Shown here: positions 23,969-31,726 of the stretch, piece after piece
Layout: each line of letters begins with the position of its first letter
Numbering within the stretch: position 1 is the stretch's first letter
Assembly: GCF_024298905.1 (NCBI RefSeq)
Contig: NZ_CP101154.1
Location: 2,046,001 to 2,110,000, forward strand
Length of the DNA: 64,000 nucleotides
Reading direction: 5' to 3'
Origin: Natronomonas marina
GTDB taxonomy: Archaea > Halobacteriota > Halobacteria > Halobacteriales > Haloarculaceae
The notes under the pieces: model-generated
Database searches by the model: none
The model's input: only the letters and a program-made list of their open reading frames with translations
Told to the model about the DNA's origin: nothing
Made by a program: the position numbers and the translations under genes

Positions 23969-25100
23969 CGAGTCGCTACGGAGCACGGGCGTTGAGTTCG
24001 ACACGGGGAGCGGCCGGGAGACCGTCCTTGAACTCGACGGCCTCCGGAAGACCTACGACGGGACTCGTGTGATCCGGGACCTCTCGCTTTCGGTGTACGA
24101 CGGCGAACTGCTGACGCTTCTCGGACCCTCCGGGTGCGGGAAGACGACGACGCTGCGACTCATCGCCGGGCTAGAACGCCCGGACGGCGGGACCGTCCGG
24201 CTCGGCGGCGATGCCGTCTCCGGGAGCGAGTTCGTCGTCCCCGAGGAGCGCGACGTCGGCGTGGTCTTCCAGGAGTTCGCGCTCTTTCCGCACCTCACCG
24301 CCCGCGAGAACATCGCGTTCGGCATCGACGAGTGGAGCGAACCCGAGCGGAGCCGTCGGGTCGACGAGTTGCTGGCGCTCGTCGGCCTCGAGGAGCACGA
24401 CGACAAACCGCCGGGGGAGCTCTCCGGCGGCCAACAGCAGCGCGTCGCGCTGGCCCGGTCGCTGGCGCCGGAGCCGAGCCTCCTGCTGCTCGACGAGCCG
24501 TTCTCGAGTCTCGACGTCGACACCCGCGTTCGGATGCGCGAGGAGGTCCGCGAGATCCTGAAGGAGGCCGGCGTCACCGCGGTCTCGGTCACCCACGACC
24601 AGGAGGAGGCGATGTCCATCTCCGACCGGGTCGCCGTGATGAGCGACGGCGAGATACAGCAGGTGGGAACCCCGGAAGCGGTCTTCCAGCAGCCGAAGTC
24701 CCGGTTCGTCGCGGGCTTTCTCGGCCACGCTTCGTTCGTCTCCGGCGAGGTCGCGGACGGCTGCGTCGAGTCGGCGCTCGGCTGTATCCCCTTCGAGCGC
24801 GTCAACGGCCTCAGCGAGGAGTACCGGGGAAGTGACATCGACCTGATGATCCGACCCGACGACGTCCGTGCCGAAGCGGCCGGCCCCGAGGCGGCAAACG
24901 GCGTCGTCGTCCACCGCCGGTACCTCGGTCCGACGGTTCTCTACCGGGTCGAACTGGACTCCGGGGACGTGATCGGCTGTATGCACAACCACGCCGACAA
25001 GGTCTCGCTGGACGACCACGTCCGGGTGCGCCTGAACGCGGACCACGATCTGGCCTGGTTCCCGCAGGACGAACGGATCGTCCCCGAGTCGGCGGGGTAA
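23961..25100 (+). CDS. ABC transporter ATP-binding protein, iron/polyamine-type (FbpC/PotA-like)
   Basis: From GTG 23961 the protein has 379 residues. The ATPase has Walker A GPSGCGKTT, signature LSGGQQQR, Walker B LLLLDEPFSSLD and the switch THDQ, followed from about residue 240 by a TOBE-like domain. The 1-3 position and tail resemble FbpC/PotA/CysA-type importers. No permease or binding protein is adjacent, so it is an orphan subunit that must pair with components elsewhere. The metal-type palindrome in its promoter points to iron(III) or manganese uptake. No in-frame ATG exists; a TTG at 23919 is the only earlier start. Confidence 0.88.
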   Translation: MSSESLRSTGVEFDTGSGRETVLELDGLRKTYDGTRVIRDLSLSVYDGELLTLLGPSGCGKTTTLRLIAGLERPDGGTVRLGGDAVSGSEFVVPEERDVGVVFQEFALFPHLTARENIAFGIDEWSEPERSRRVDELLALVGLEEHDDKPPGELSGGQQQRVALARSLAPEPSLLLLDEPFSSLDVDTRVRMREEVREILKEAGVTAVSVTHDQEEAMSISDRVAVMSDGEIQQVGTPEAVFQQPKSRFVAGFLGHASFVSGEVADGCVESALGCIPFERVNGLSEEYRGSDIDLMIRPDDVRAEAAGPEAANGVVVHRRYLGPTVLYRVELDSGDVIGCMHNHADKVSLDDHVRVRLNADHDLAWFPQDERIVPESAG

Positions 25101-25131
25101 CCGCCACGGCGGAACTCGGTTGCCGTCGGCT

Positions 25132-25335
25132 CTACCTGAGATCGGCGACGAACGGCTCTATTTCTTCCGAGCAGCGCGCGTAGTCGGTCGCGTGGTCGGT
25201 TGCCGGCGGACGGTCCAGCGGGCGGTCGGGGTCCCGCCGGCTTCCACCGTCGGTGCGGGCAGTCGGGGAGGTGGTCTCGGAGGTGGTCGGCGTGTACGGG
25301 ACGAGCGGTGCGTCGTGGGTGTCTGGTGTCTGCAT
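25132..25335 (-). CDS. Small Pro/Thr/Asp-rich hypothetical protein (uncertain)
   Basis: A 67-residue frame (ATG 25335, TAG at 25132-25134) lies tail-to-tail with the ABC gene. The middle is rich in Thr, Pro, Asp and Arg and probably disordered; the end (YARCSEEIEPFVADLR) looks like a normal folded C-terminus. I recognise no family. The acidic C-terminal part and G/C third positions favour coding, but short length and odd composition keep this uncertain. Confidence 0.4.
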   Translation of the reverse strand: MQTPDTHDAPLVPYTPTTSETTSPTARTDGGSRRDPDRPLDRPPATDHATDYARCSEEIEPFVADLR

Positions 25336-25606
25336 GGGTTGTGGGGCGAAATGCGGTCGAACGGCGATGCTACGTCGAGGGAGAATCAGTCGCGTACGCG
25401 TACGGGCGTTTCGAGCATCGCGTACCCCACCCTCGGGACGCATACATAATACACGTTCATGTTGGTGCGGCGTTCGCGGCATCGGTGCGCCGTATCCCTC
25501 GCAGGTCCGGTCACCGTGACCCTGCCTTCGTACTCGAAGCCGACCCGCGAGGGGGCCCCGAGGGGCGCGCCTCGGCGGTCGTTTCGACCCGGGACGAGCG
25601 GATGTA

Positions 25607-25634
25607 TTGATATAGCAGTATGTAGTTTACGGGT
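25607..25634 (+). repeat. 28-bp inverted site, left copy (11-6-11 architecture)
   Basis: TTGATATAGCA-GTATGT-AGTTTACGGGT. Its reverse complement matches the site at 27624-27651 in 11/11 and 10/11 arm positions, whereas the central six bases differ at four positions. The two copies point at each other and bracket the HTH-type gene and the tyrosine recombinase gene. Two 11-base arms around a 6-base centre is the layout of dif/Xer-like recombination sites. Confidence 0.65.
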
Positions 25635-25930
25635 TCGCGTTGCGACGCCCCCGAATCCGCTATCAGCCCCAGTCCGACGACGAAAGCGACCAGACGCCGG
25701 GCAGCAGGCAACGGTCGACGCCCAGCGAGACACTCCCGTAATGGATGCGTGCCCCCTCGTGAAGGTCGTGAGAGCCCTGAGCCCCTGCCATGCAGCCACC
25801 CCCCAGGGAGCCCGAGAGCCGCCCCACGACAGTACCCCCACGCACGATACGATGTTACACCAGGGTCGAGGCTACCCGCGCCGGACTATCGACTGCGTTC
25901 CCCCACCGGCGCGAACGGCACCCTCGGCGT

Positions 25931-26067
25931 GTCGATACCGACGCCGGACGGCCCGGACTCGCGTCAGACGATATATCGGTCGATATGAAGCCAACCTCGG
26001 AAATATGAATCACTTTCGTCGATATACTACTGGCAACCGCCACCTGAGAGAATTATTCTGGTCGATA
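25931..26067 (+). repeat. Four direct copies of GTCGATA before the recombinase operon
   Basis: GTCGATA occurs at 25931, 25979, 26018 and 26061, all in the same orientation, 39-48 bases apart. The second copy abuts a CGATATATCG palindrome (25969-25978) and the fourth is part of the promoter inverted repeat. Such regular spacing suggests binding sites for a protein, perhaps the small HTH protein or the recombinase itself. Confidence 0.45.
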
Positions 26068-26080
26068 AAAGCCTTTATCG
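26063..26080. promoter_or_regulatory. Inverted repeat over the TATA box of the recombinase operon
   Basis: CGATAAA-AGCC-TTTATCG is a perfect 7+4+7 inverted repeat. It includes the TATA-like CTTTATC about 25 bases before the ATG at 26100 and about 50 bases before the ATG at 26127. Binding here would block the promoter; autoregulation by the first gene is plausible. Confidence 0.55.
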
Positions 26081-26126
26081 AGTTGTCTGACGTACTTTGA
26101 TGTGGAACCCGCTTGTGGCCGCAAAC

Positions 26127-26525
26127 ATGAGCGAGACCGACCGCGTCTCCGTCCAGACGTACGTGCCGGCCACACAGCGGGAACGGTGGCGGGCGGAGGC
26201 CGACGAACTCGACATGAGTCAGGCGGAATACGTCAGGGCGATGGTCCAGGCGGGAAGGCGGGGGTTCGAACTCGGGGACGCCGGGACAGGAAACGGCGTC
26301 GAAGCCGATCCTCCGGACGCTACCCCTGGGGGCGACGGCCTGAAAGACCGGGTCCTCGACGTTCTCGACGAGTCGGAGGTCGCCGGCTGGGACGAACTCC
26401 TGGCGGGCGTGACCGACGACATCGAGGAACGACTCGACGACGCCCTCGAAGAGCTGCAGGCCGAAGACCGGATCCGCTACAGCGGGCGGCGCGGTGGATA
26501 CACGGTGGTCGACGATGGGCGTTGA
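26127..26525 (+). CDS. Small DNA-binding-type protein (DUF5805-like) paired with recombinase
   Basis: The 132-residue protein has a ribbon-helix-helix-like N-terminus (VQTYVPATQRERWRAEADEL, then DMSQAEYVRAMVQAGRRGFEL) and a C-terminal winged-helix-like part (GLKDRVLDVLDESEVAGWDEL ... ALEELQAEDRIRYSG). This layout is what I know as the haloarchaeal DUF5805 family, usually beside a phage-type integrase. It overlaps the recombinase gene by 11 bases. By promoter position a leaderless start at ATG 26100 (nine residues longer) is possible. A regulator or recombination directionality factor is the likely role. Confidence 0.8.
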   Translation: MSETDRVSVQTYVPATQRERWRAEADELDMSQAEYVRAMVQAGRRGFELGDAGTGNGVEADPPDATPGGDGLKDRVLDVLDESEVAGWDELLAGVTDDIEERLDDALEELQAEDRIRYSGRRGGYTVVDDGR

Positions 26526-27546
26526 GGATCGCACCGGATCGCCGGCGCCCGACGACCCCGTGGGGTACTTCCTGCAGGACATGACGTTTCACGGCCGCAG
26601 CGACCGGACGAAGAGCGCCTACGAGCGAGTTCTCCGGGAGTTCGAGGCGTTCGTCGGAACGCGCGGCACGGACCTCGAGACTGCCACACAGCGAGAATGC
26701 ATGGCCTGGGTCCACTCGATACGGGACGAACACGCACCCAGTACCGTCGCCTCCTACGCCTCCTACGTCCACCGGTTCTACGCGTACATGACCCAGGTCG
26801 GCGCCTTCGAGTCGAACCCGATGGCACTGGTCACCGAGGAGATGGACGAATCCATCGATTCGGACCCCGCACGGCGGGAGATATCCGTCCCGGAGATGCG
26901 CTCGTTCGTCGCGGGAGTGGGTCACCCGCTCGAACGGGCGATCATCGGGACGCTCCTGAAGACCGGTATGCGGGTCGGCGAGTGCTGCAACCTGGACCTC
27001 CGAGACATCCACCTCGACGATTCCGAGGTACGGGAGGCGTACCCGACGGACCCACGGGGGTCACTCGACGGACGGCCGGACTCGGTGTTCGTCGCCAGCG
27101 AACCCACCAGGGGCGACGTCTACAACGACGAGGAGCGAACCGCATCCAACAAGCGAAAACGGGACACCGTCGTTCCGATCGACGACGAACTGAAGCACCT
27201 TTTAAAATCGTGGCTGGCGATACGCCCCGACAGCGACAGCCCGGCGCTGTTCTGTTCGACGAGCGAGTGGGGCAAGCGCGCCACCCCCTCGATGGTCCGG
27301 TCGTTCGTCGCCGAGCGGGCCGCCGAGCGGGGGTGGTACCGTGCTGGCGGCGACGCCGCCGAGAACGTCACCCCACATTACTTCCGGCACTTCTTCACGA
27401 CCCACCTGCGGGACAGGACGGGCGACCGGGGGATCGTGAAGTACCTGCGCGGCGACGTTGCCGCCGACATCATCGACACCTACACCCACAACTGGGGCGA
27501 CAGGGTGCGAGAGGTCTACGAGGCCAACGTCTACCGGCTGCTGTAG
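26515..27546 (+). CDS. Tyrosine recombinase (XerC/D-like integrase)
   Basis: The 343-residue protein has an N-terminal SAM-like core-binding domain (residues 15-110) and a catalytic domain with Arg153 (GMRVGE), His288 and Arg291 (PHYFRH) and the nucleophile Tyr323 (DTYTHN). The usual LGH histidine before the tyrosine is replaced: the segment reads YLRGDVAADIIDTY. This variant occurs, to my memory, in a conserved haloarchaeal integrase family. It may act on the two 28-bp sites flanking the gene pair. Confidence 0.9.
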   Translation: MGVEDRTGSPAPDDPVGYFLQDMTFHGRSDRTKSAYERVLREFEAFVGTRGTDLETATQRECMAWVHSIRDEHAPSTVASYASYVHRFYAYMTQVGAFESNPMALVTEEMDESIDSDPARREISVPEMRSFVAGVGHPLERAIIGTLLKTGMRVGECCNLDLRDIHLDDSEVREAYPTDPRGSLDGRPDSVFVASEPTRGDVYNDEERTASNKRKRDTVVPIDDELKHLLKSWLAIRPDSDSPALFCSTSEWGKRATPSMVRSFVAERAAERGWYRAGGDAAENVTPHYFRHFFTTHLRDRTGDRGIVKYLRGDVAADIIDTYTHNWGDRVREVYEANVYRLL

Positions 27547-27729
27547 CCGGCTCGGACCTCGCGTTTTTCCGGAATCTCCGTTTTCCGACCCAGGAGATCG
27601 GTCGTAATTCAGTCGCCCGGCCGACTCGTAAACTGTATGTTGCTATATCAAATTGGCGTCCTCGGGGACGGGCTACGGTGGGTTTTACAGCGTGGATTCG
27701 GACGAACGAGCGTTACTACGGCGGGTCGA
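27547..27729. other. Spacer between recombinase and dabA
   Basis: These 183 bases hold no convincing gene. T-runs follow the recombinase stop (GCGTTTTTCC near 27563 and CCGTTTTCC near 27580) and may end its transcript. The right 28-bp arm site lies at 27624-27651. The remainder precedes the 3' end of dabA. Confidence 0.5.
27624..27651 (-). repeat. 28-bp inverted site, right copy (11-6-11 architecture)
   Basis: On the plus strand this reads ACTCGTAAACT-GTATGT-TGCTATATCAA. It is the inverted partner of 25607-25634, with near-identical arms. The centre GTATGT is in the same plus-strand orientation in both copies, although the arms are inverted. A reading as decayed coding sequence (VN[YC][IM]LLYQ in both) is the main alternative. 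Confidence 0.65.
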
Positions 27730-30141
27730 CTAGTCGTCTGCGACGGCCGGAGCGTTCGGCGTTTCCGGGGGCGCTTCGGTCCGTTCGGTCACCGGCGTCC
27801 ACTCCAGAGACTCCTCGTAGTGGAAGGCGCGGTTGTCCCGAGTCGGATCGATCACCGTCAGTGACAGCCAGTCGTTGTCAAGAATTTCGGTCAGGCCCTC
27901 GTGGTCGGCCAAAACGTCGGTTACCCGCTCGACCGGCGCGTGGACGACCGTCGAGAGGCGGAGCGGCTGGTGGTGCGGTTCGTCGTCTGCGGCCATCAGC
28001 GACTGGAGCGGGAGTCCGGCCATCAGGTCGCCGCCGTTGCCCTGGTAGACGCCGACGTTGCCGACCGGGTTCTGGGTCACCTTCGACCCGCTGCCGTAGA
28101 CGGCGTTGTCGACCGTCGAGAAGTAGTACTGGGTGTTGATCCACTGGGTGACCACCATGGGACCGGTGAGGATGGCCTCCAGCGCGTCCCCGTCGGGATC
28201 GGTCGACCAATCGTACGAGTGGAGGAAGGCGCGGCCGTCGAGGTCACAGCCGCTCGTCAACTCGCGGGGGCCGATGACGAAACCGGCGTTGCCGGCCAGT
28301 CCCCACTCGGGGCGCGTCTCGGCCCAGTCGGCGGCACGGCGTTCCGTCTCGCCGACGCCGTCCGACCCGTCGGTCCCCATCACCTCGGCGCGCTCGGCAG
28401 CCGCGCTCTCACGAGCAGTAGCGAGGTCCCTGCGCAACTGATCGAGGTCGTCCGCGTGGCTCTCGGGCACGTCGTCCGCGAACAGTTCCAATTCGTCGGT
28501 CGTCGTGTTGTGCTGGCCGGCGACGAAGACCGTGTCCTCTGGGATGTCGAACCCGCGGTCGCGGAGTTCGGCCGTGACAGCCTCGTCGTTACAGATCGTC
28601 GCGAGAACGCGGGCGCTCGGGCCACCGGGATTGCCGGCACAGGCACCGCAGTCCAGACTCGAGTCGTAGGGGTTGTTTGCCGTCTCGCTGGCGTGGCCGG
28701 TGAAGACGACGAGGCGACCGAACTCCTCGAAACCCATCAACTCGAAGGCGGTCGCAGCGTACTCGACCTTCTCCTCGGTGGTCAACCCCACCGGCAGGTC
28801 GCCGGAGTAGGTGTGCTGGTGGTGGACGAGCGGCTCACAGAACTCGTGCTCGTCGGGCACCAGCTCGGCAGCGGCGTCGAGCAGGTCGTGGACACGCCCG
28901 GGGACGAGCGTCCGGGCCGCAAGCGAGAGACCGTAGCCGCTCCCGGCGGTCTCGACGTAGCCGTAGGCGGTCGCGGCGTTGGCCTCCAGTATCTCGATTA
29001 CTTCGTCGGCGGCCGCCCGGACGCCCGACCAGCGATCGTGGCGTGCCTGGGTCTCGTCGTCGGTCGGAAAGTCGGTGATGTGATGCTGCGGATCGAGGAT
29101 CGGCGGGCAGGCATCGACCGCCACATCGGTGTCGTATCCCCGATACTCCATCGGGATGCCGAAGAAGCCGGCGTACCCGTGAGTCTCGTAGTCGCCCGTC
29201 GCCTCGATGTGACGACGGATGATCTCCGAGCGGGTGTCGATACAGAAGACCAACTGGGCGTCCGGCCGCCCGGACGTACCGTCGTCGTCTATCGACCGGC
29301 TCCCTGCTGCGACGGTCCCGACGAGGTCGTCGCGGTAGGTCGCTTCCCACGCGCGAAGGAAGGCCCGAGCGAGTTCGTCGGCCGGGGTCACGTCGACGGC
29401 GTCGTCGGCCGGCTCGATGTCGGCGCCGACGGCGTCCAGCAGTGCCAGCCGTACCGCGAGGTACCCCTCCAGCGAGATCGGATACGTCGACTGCCACACG
29501 CCGCCGTCCTCGGCGCGACGCTTGACGAACCCGGACCAGCCCGGAAGCGCGGCCAGTTGCTCCTCGAAGATGGACACCCACTGGCTCTCCGGGTACGATT
29601 TCAGGACCGCCTCGATAGCTTCGGTCGCCGCCTCGGGTAGGTCGGCGACGACCCCATCGTCGGGGATCTCGCTGTCGTATTCGGCCATTCCCCGGAAGGC
29701 GGTGTAGAACCCCGCCTCGCGGTTCGGCATCATCCAGTGGGCGCTCCCCTCGTCGAGGAAGGCCGACAGCCACTTCGTCAGCACCCGGTCGACGTGGTCG
29801 GTGGCGGTGTCCGCGTCGTCCTCGGCATCGACGACGTCGGCCGCGTCGGCCATGCGGTCGAGCAGCGTCTCGGGGTCGTCCACGTAGCCTGCCTCGGCGA
29901 GCTCCGCTTCGAGGATCTCCGGGTCTATCTGGCCGCGTTCCAGCGCCGTCCGGAACGTCTCGGCGCTGGGGTAGCCACGCCCGCCCCACAGGGTCGCTGC
30001 CCGCTCGACGGCCTCCTCGAAGGGCCGGTCCTCGAACCCCGAGAGGGGGTTGGCGGTCACGAACGAGTGAATGGGCCACAGGGAGCCGACGGTCGTCGCC
30101 GCTTCGTCGATGCTGTCGCGGACGGCGGTTTCAGTACTCAT
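27730..30141 (-). CDS. dabA: DabA, zinc protein of the DAB inorganic-carbon uptake complex (DUF2309)
   Basis: The 803-residue cytoplasmic protein is the DUF2309/UPF0753 family. The beta-carbonic-anhydrase-like zinc ligands are all present: Cys300 and Asp302 (FCIDTRSE), His483 (GHASET) and Cys498 (LDCGAC). The 15-residue His-Cys spacing equals that in Halothiobacillus DabA. In bacteria DabA with DabB forms an energy-coupled CO2 hydration pump that accumulates bicarbonate. The gene starts 11 bases inside dabB. Confidence 0.92.
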   Translation of the reverse strand: MSTETAVRDSIDEAATTVGSLWPIHSFVTANPLSGFEDRPFEEAVERAATLWGGRGYPSAETFRTALERGQIDPEILEAELAEAGYVDDPETLLDRMADAADVVDAEDDADTATDHVDRVLTKWLSAFLDEGSAHWMMPNREAGFYTAFRGMAEYDSEIPDDGVVADLPEAATEAIEAVLKSYPESQWVSIFEEQLAALPGWSGFVKRRAEDGGVWQSTYPISLEGYLAVRLALLDAVGADIEPADDAVDVTPADELARAFLRAWEATYRDDLVGTVAAGSRSIDDDGTSGRPDAQLVFCIDTRSEIIRRHIEATGDYETHGYAGFFGIPMEYRGYDTDVAVDACPPILDPQHHITDFPTDDETQARHDRWSGVRAAADEVIEILEANAATAYGYVETAGSGYGLSLAARTLVPGRVHDLLDAAAELVPDEHEFCEPLVHHQHTYSGDLPVGLTTEEKVEYAATAFELMGFEEFGRLVVFTGHASETANNPYDSSLDCGACAGNPGGPSARVLATICNDEAVTAELRDRGFDIPEDTVFVAGQHNTTTDELELFADDVPESHADDLDQLRRDLATARESAAAERAEVMGTDGSDGVGETERRAADWAETRPEWGLAGNAGFVIGPRELTSGCDLDGRAFLHSYDWSTDPDGDALEAILTGPMVVTQWINTQYYFSTVDNAVYGSGSKVTQNPVGNVGVYQGNGGDLMAGLPLQSLMAADDEPHHQPLRLSTVVHAPVERVTDVLADHEGLTEILDNDWLSLTVIDPTRDNRAFHYEESLEWTPVTERTEAPPETPNAPAVADD

Positions 30142-31618
30142 TGTACTCCTCCTTGGAGGTCAACAGGGTATCCGACGACGGTTGGGTGGCGTTCAGTAGT
30201 GTCACGTAGAGACGCTGGCTCTGCTCGTGGACGCCGGTCTCGATGGCGACGTAGATGCCGACGAAGCCGACGGCGATGACGCCGTGGAGTAGGGTCAGTT
30301 CGGTCGTTGCCGTACTGACCGTCAGGAGGCCCGAGACACCTTCGTAGACCACGGCGTAGACGACGATGGCCGGGAAGAACACCAGGGGAACGGCTCCGTA
30401 GCGGGCTGGCGCCGGAAGTGAGGTTTGCTGGATCGCGCTGCGGGCCGCATGGAGCGTGGTGAAGACGACAAAGAAGGTCAAAAGGAGGCCGCTGTCGACG
30501 TTGGCTCCCTTCCCGGTCAGCACCGTAAACACCACGCCGCCGGCGAGACCGGTCACCAGCGCCACGAGGAAGCCAACGGCACTCGTCGTACGGCCGATCG
30601 TGTGCTCCGTGGTCTCGCTCGGAGTCGCGTGTTCGATCTGTTCGCCCGAACTGAGGAACTGGTAGGCCTTGTAGAAACCGTGCAGGACGAGGTGGGTGAT
30701 CGCGGCCCCGAAGAAGCCGAGTCCGGCCTGCATGATCATAAAGCCCATCTGGCCGACCGTCGAGCAGCCGAGTTTGCCCTTGATGTCCGTCTGGACCGAC
30801 TTCAGGAGCTTTCCGCCGCCAGCACTCGCCGCGCCGAGGGCGACTACCGCGAGCATGAGCGTGGAGTCGACGGTGATGACCGGGGCGAAACGGGCCAGCA
30901 GGATGCCGCCCGCATTGACGAAGCCGGCGTGCATCAGCGCGGACGCCGGTGTCGGGGCGGTCATCGAGGAGAGCAGCCAGCCGTGAAACGGTATCAGGGC
31001 GGACTGGATCATCGCCGCGAGCACGAGCGCGCCGGCGGCGATCAGCCACACCGGACCGCCGACCGTGTCGGTGGCCGCACCGATCCCGGAGACCGTCGTC
31101 GCGCCGGTCGTCCACCACAGTGCCGTCAACGCGACGCCCAGCAGCGCGCTACTGGCGAGGAAGTACTTGCGGGCGACCGCCGCGGCCGCCCGTGCCTGTT
31201 TCCAGCCCTCGTTGATACCGATGAGTTCCGCCATCAGCAGGCCCATCGCCACCCACAGGAACCCGAACAGTGCGACGTGATCGGCTGCGACGAGCGCCAT
31301 CACGGATGTGGTGAACCCGAACGTAGCGAGGAAGAACCTCGTTTTGTGGGTGCTTCCCGCCATGTAGCGGCGCGAGTAGCTGTGGACGATACCGCTGAAG
31401 AAGGTAACCACCACCCACATCAGGACGGTCAGGCCGTCGACGGCTACCAGACCGGGGAGTTCCCACCCCACGCCGAATCGGACGCTTACGATCAGGACGG
31501 CGATGCTCGCGGCGAACAGCGACCACACGAGCCACGTTAGTGCGACGGGCACGAACGGCGACTCGGCCGTCGTGTCCGGAAGTGATCCAACCGTCGTCGA
31601 TGAACTGTGTCCTGACAT
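30131..31618 (-). CDS. dabB: DabB, ion-translocating membrane subunit of the DAB complex
   Basis: The 495-residue protein has about 13 membrane helices and belongs to the NuoL/MrpA proton-conducting family: FSGIVHSYSRRYM, FHGWLLSSMTAPTPASALMH and the lysine/histidine-containing KLLKSVQTDIKGKLG...STVGQMGFM. It is encoded with DabA, as in bacterial DAB operons, and should couple cation flow to CO2 hydration. The ATG at 31618 lies about 80 bases after a TATA-like sequence (ATTTATTAATC, near 31702-31712). A leader with a hairpin therefore precedes it, unlike the leaderless genes around. Confidence 0.92.
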   Translation of the reverse strand: MSGHSSSTTVGSLPDTTAESPFVPVALTWLVWSLFAASIAVLIVSVRFGVGWELPGLVAVDGLTVLMWVVVTFFSGIVHSYSRRYMAGSTHKTRFFLATFGFTTSVMALVAADHVALFGFLWVAMGLLMAELIGINEGWKQARAAAAVARKYFLASSALLGVALTALWWTTGATTVSGIGAATDTVGGPVWLIAAGALVLAAMIQSALIPFHGWLLSSMTAPTPASALMHAGFVNAGGILLARFAPVITVDSTLMLAVVALGAASAGGGKLLKSVQTDIKGKLGCSTVGQMGFMIMQAGLGFFGAAITHLVLHGFYKAYQFLSSGEQIEHATPSETTEHTIGRTTSAVGFLVALVTGLAGGVVFTVLTGKGANVDSGLLLTFFVVFTTLHAARSAIQQTSLPAPARYGAVPLVFFPAIVVYAVVYEGVSGLLTVSTATTELTLLHGVIAVGFVGIYVAIETGVHEQSQRLYVTLLNATQPSSDTLLTSKEEYNEY

Positions 31619-31633
31619 CGTTCGGCTCTCTAA

Positions 31634-31658
31634 CGGGGTCCCGTGACCGTGGACCCCG
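31634..31658. promoter_or_regulatory. Hairpin in the dabB leader
   Basis: CGGGGTCC (31634-31641) and GGACCCCG (31651-31658) form a perfect 8-bp stem with a 9-base loop, ending 16 bases before the dabB ATG on the minus strand. As RNA it would sit next to the start codon and could limit ribosome access; as DNA it could be an operator downstream of the start site. Confidence 0.45.
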
Positions 31659-31726
31659 GTATACCGCTTCTGGTCGTCTCTACCCAGTATACGAACAGAC
31701 TGATTAATAAATCTATCTATATTCAC

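Larger units (their letters stand above)
25336..26099. other. 764-bp gene-poor region before the recombinase cassette
   Basis: No convincing gene is seen on either strand; frames present have non-haloarchaeal composition (few Asp/Glu, many Ser/Arg/Pro). The stretch is locally AT-richer. It contains a GGTCAC-C-GTGACC palindrome (25509-25521), a CCGAGG/CCTCGG stem (about 25558-25575), the left 28-bp arm site (25607-25634), four copies of GTCGATA (from 25931) and a promoter operator (26063-26080). It looks like decayed or regulatory DNA at an integration site. Confidence 0.5.

Noticed and set aside
25511-25711. Minus-strand frame with VNYILLYQY, and the similar VNCMLLYQ frame at 27637-27864, as gene remnants
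   Set aside because: The shared peptide follows from the 28-bp repeat only; outside it the frames do not resemble each other, so a recombination-site reading is preferred.
25386-25841. 151-codon minus-strand frame in the gene-poor region
   Set aside because: Composition rich in Arg, Gly, Thr and Trp, no family signal and few acidic residues; not supported as a gene.
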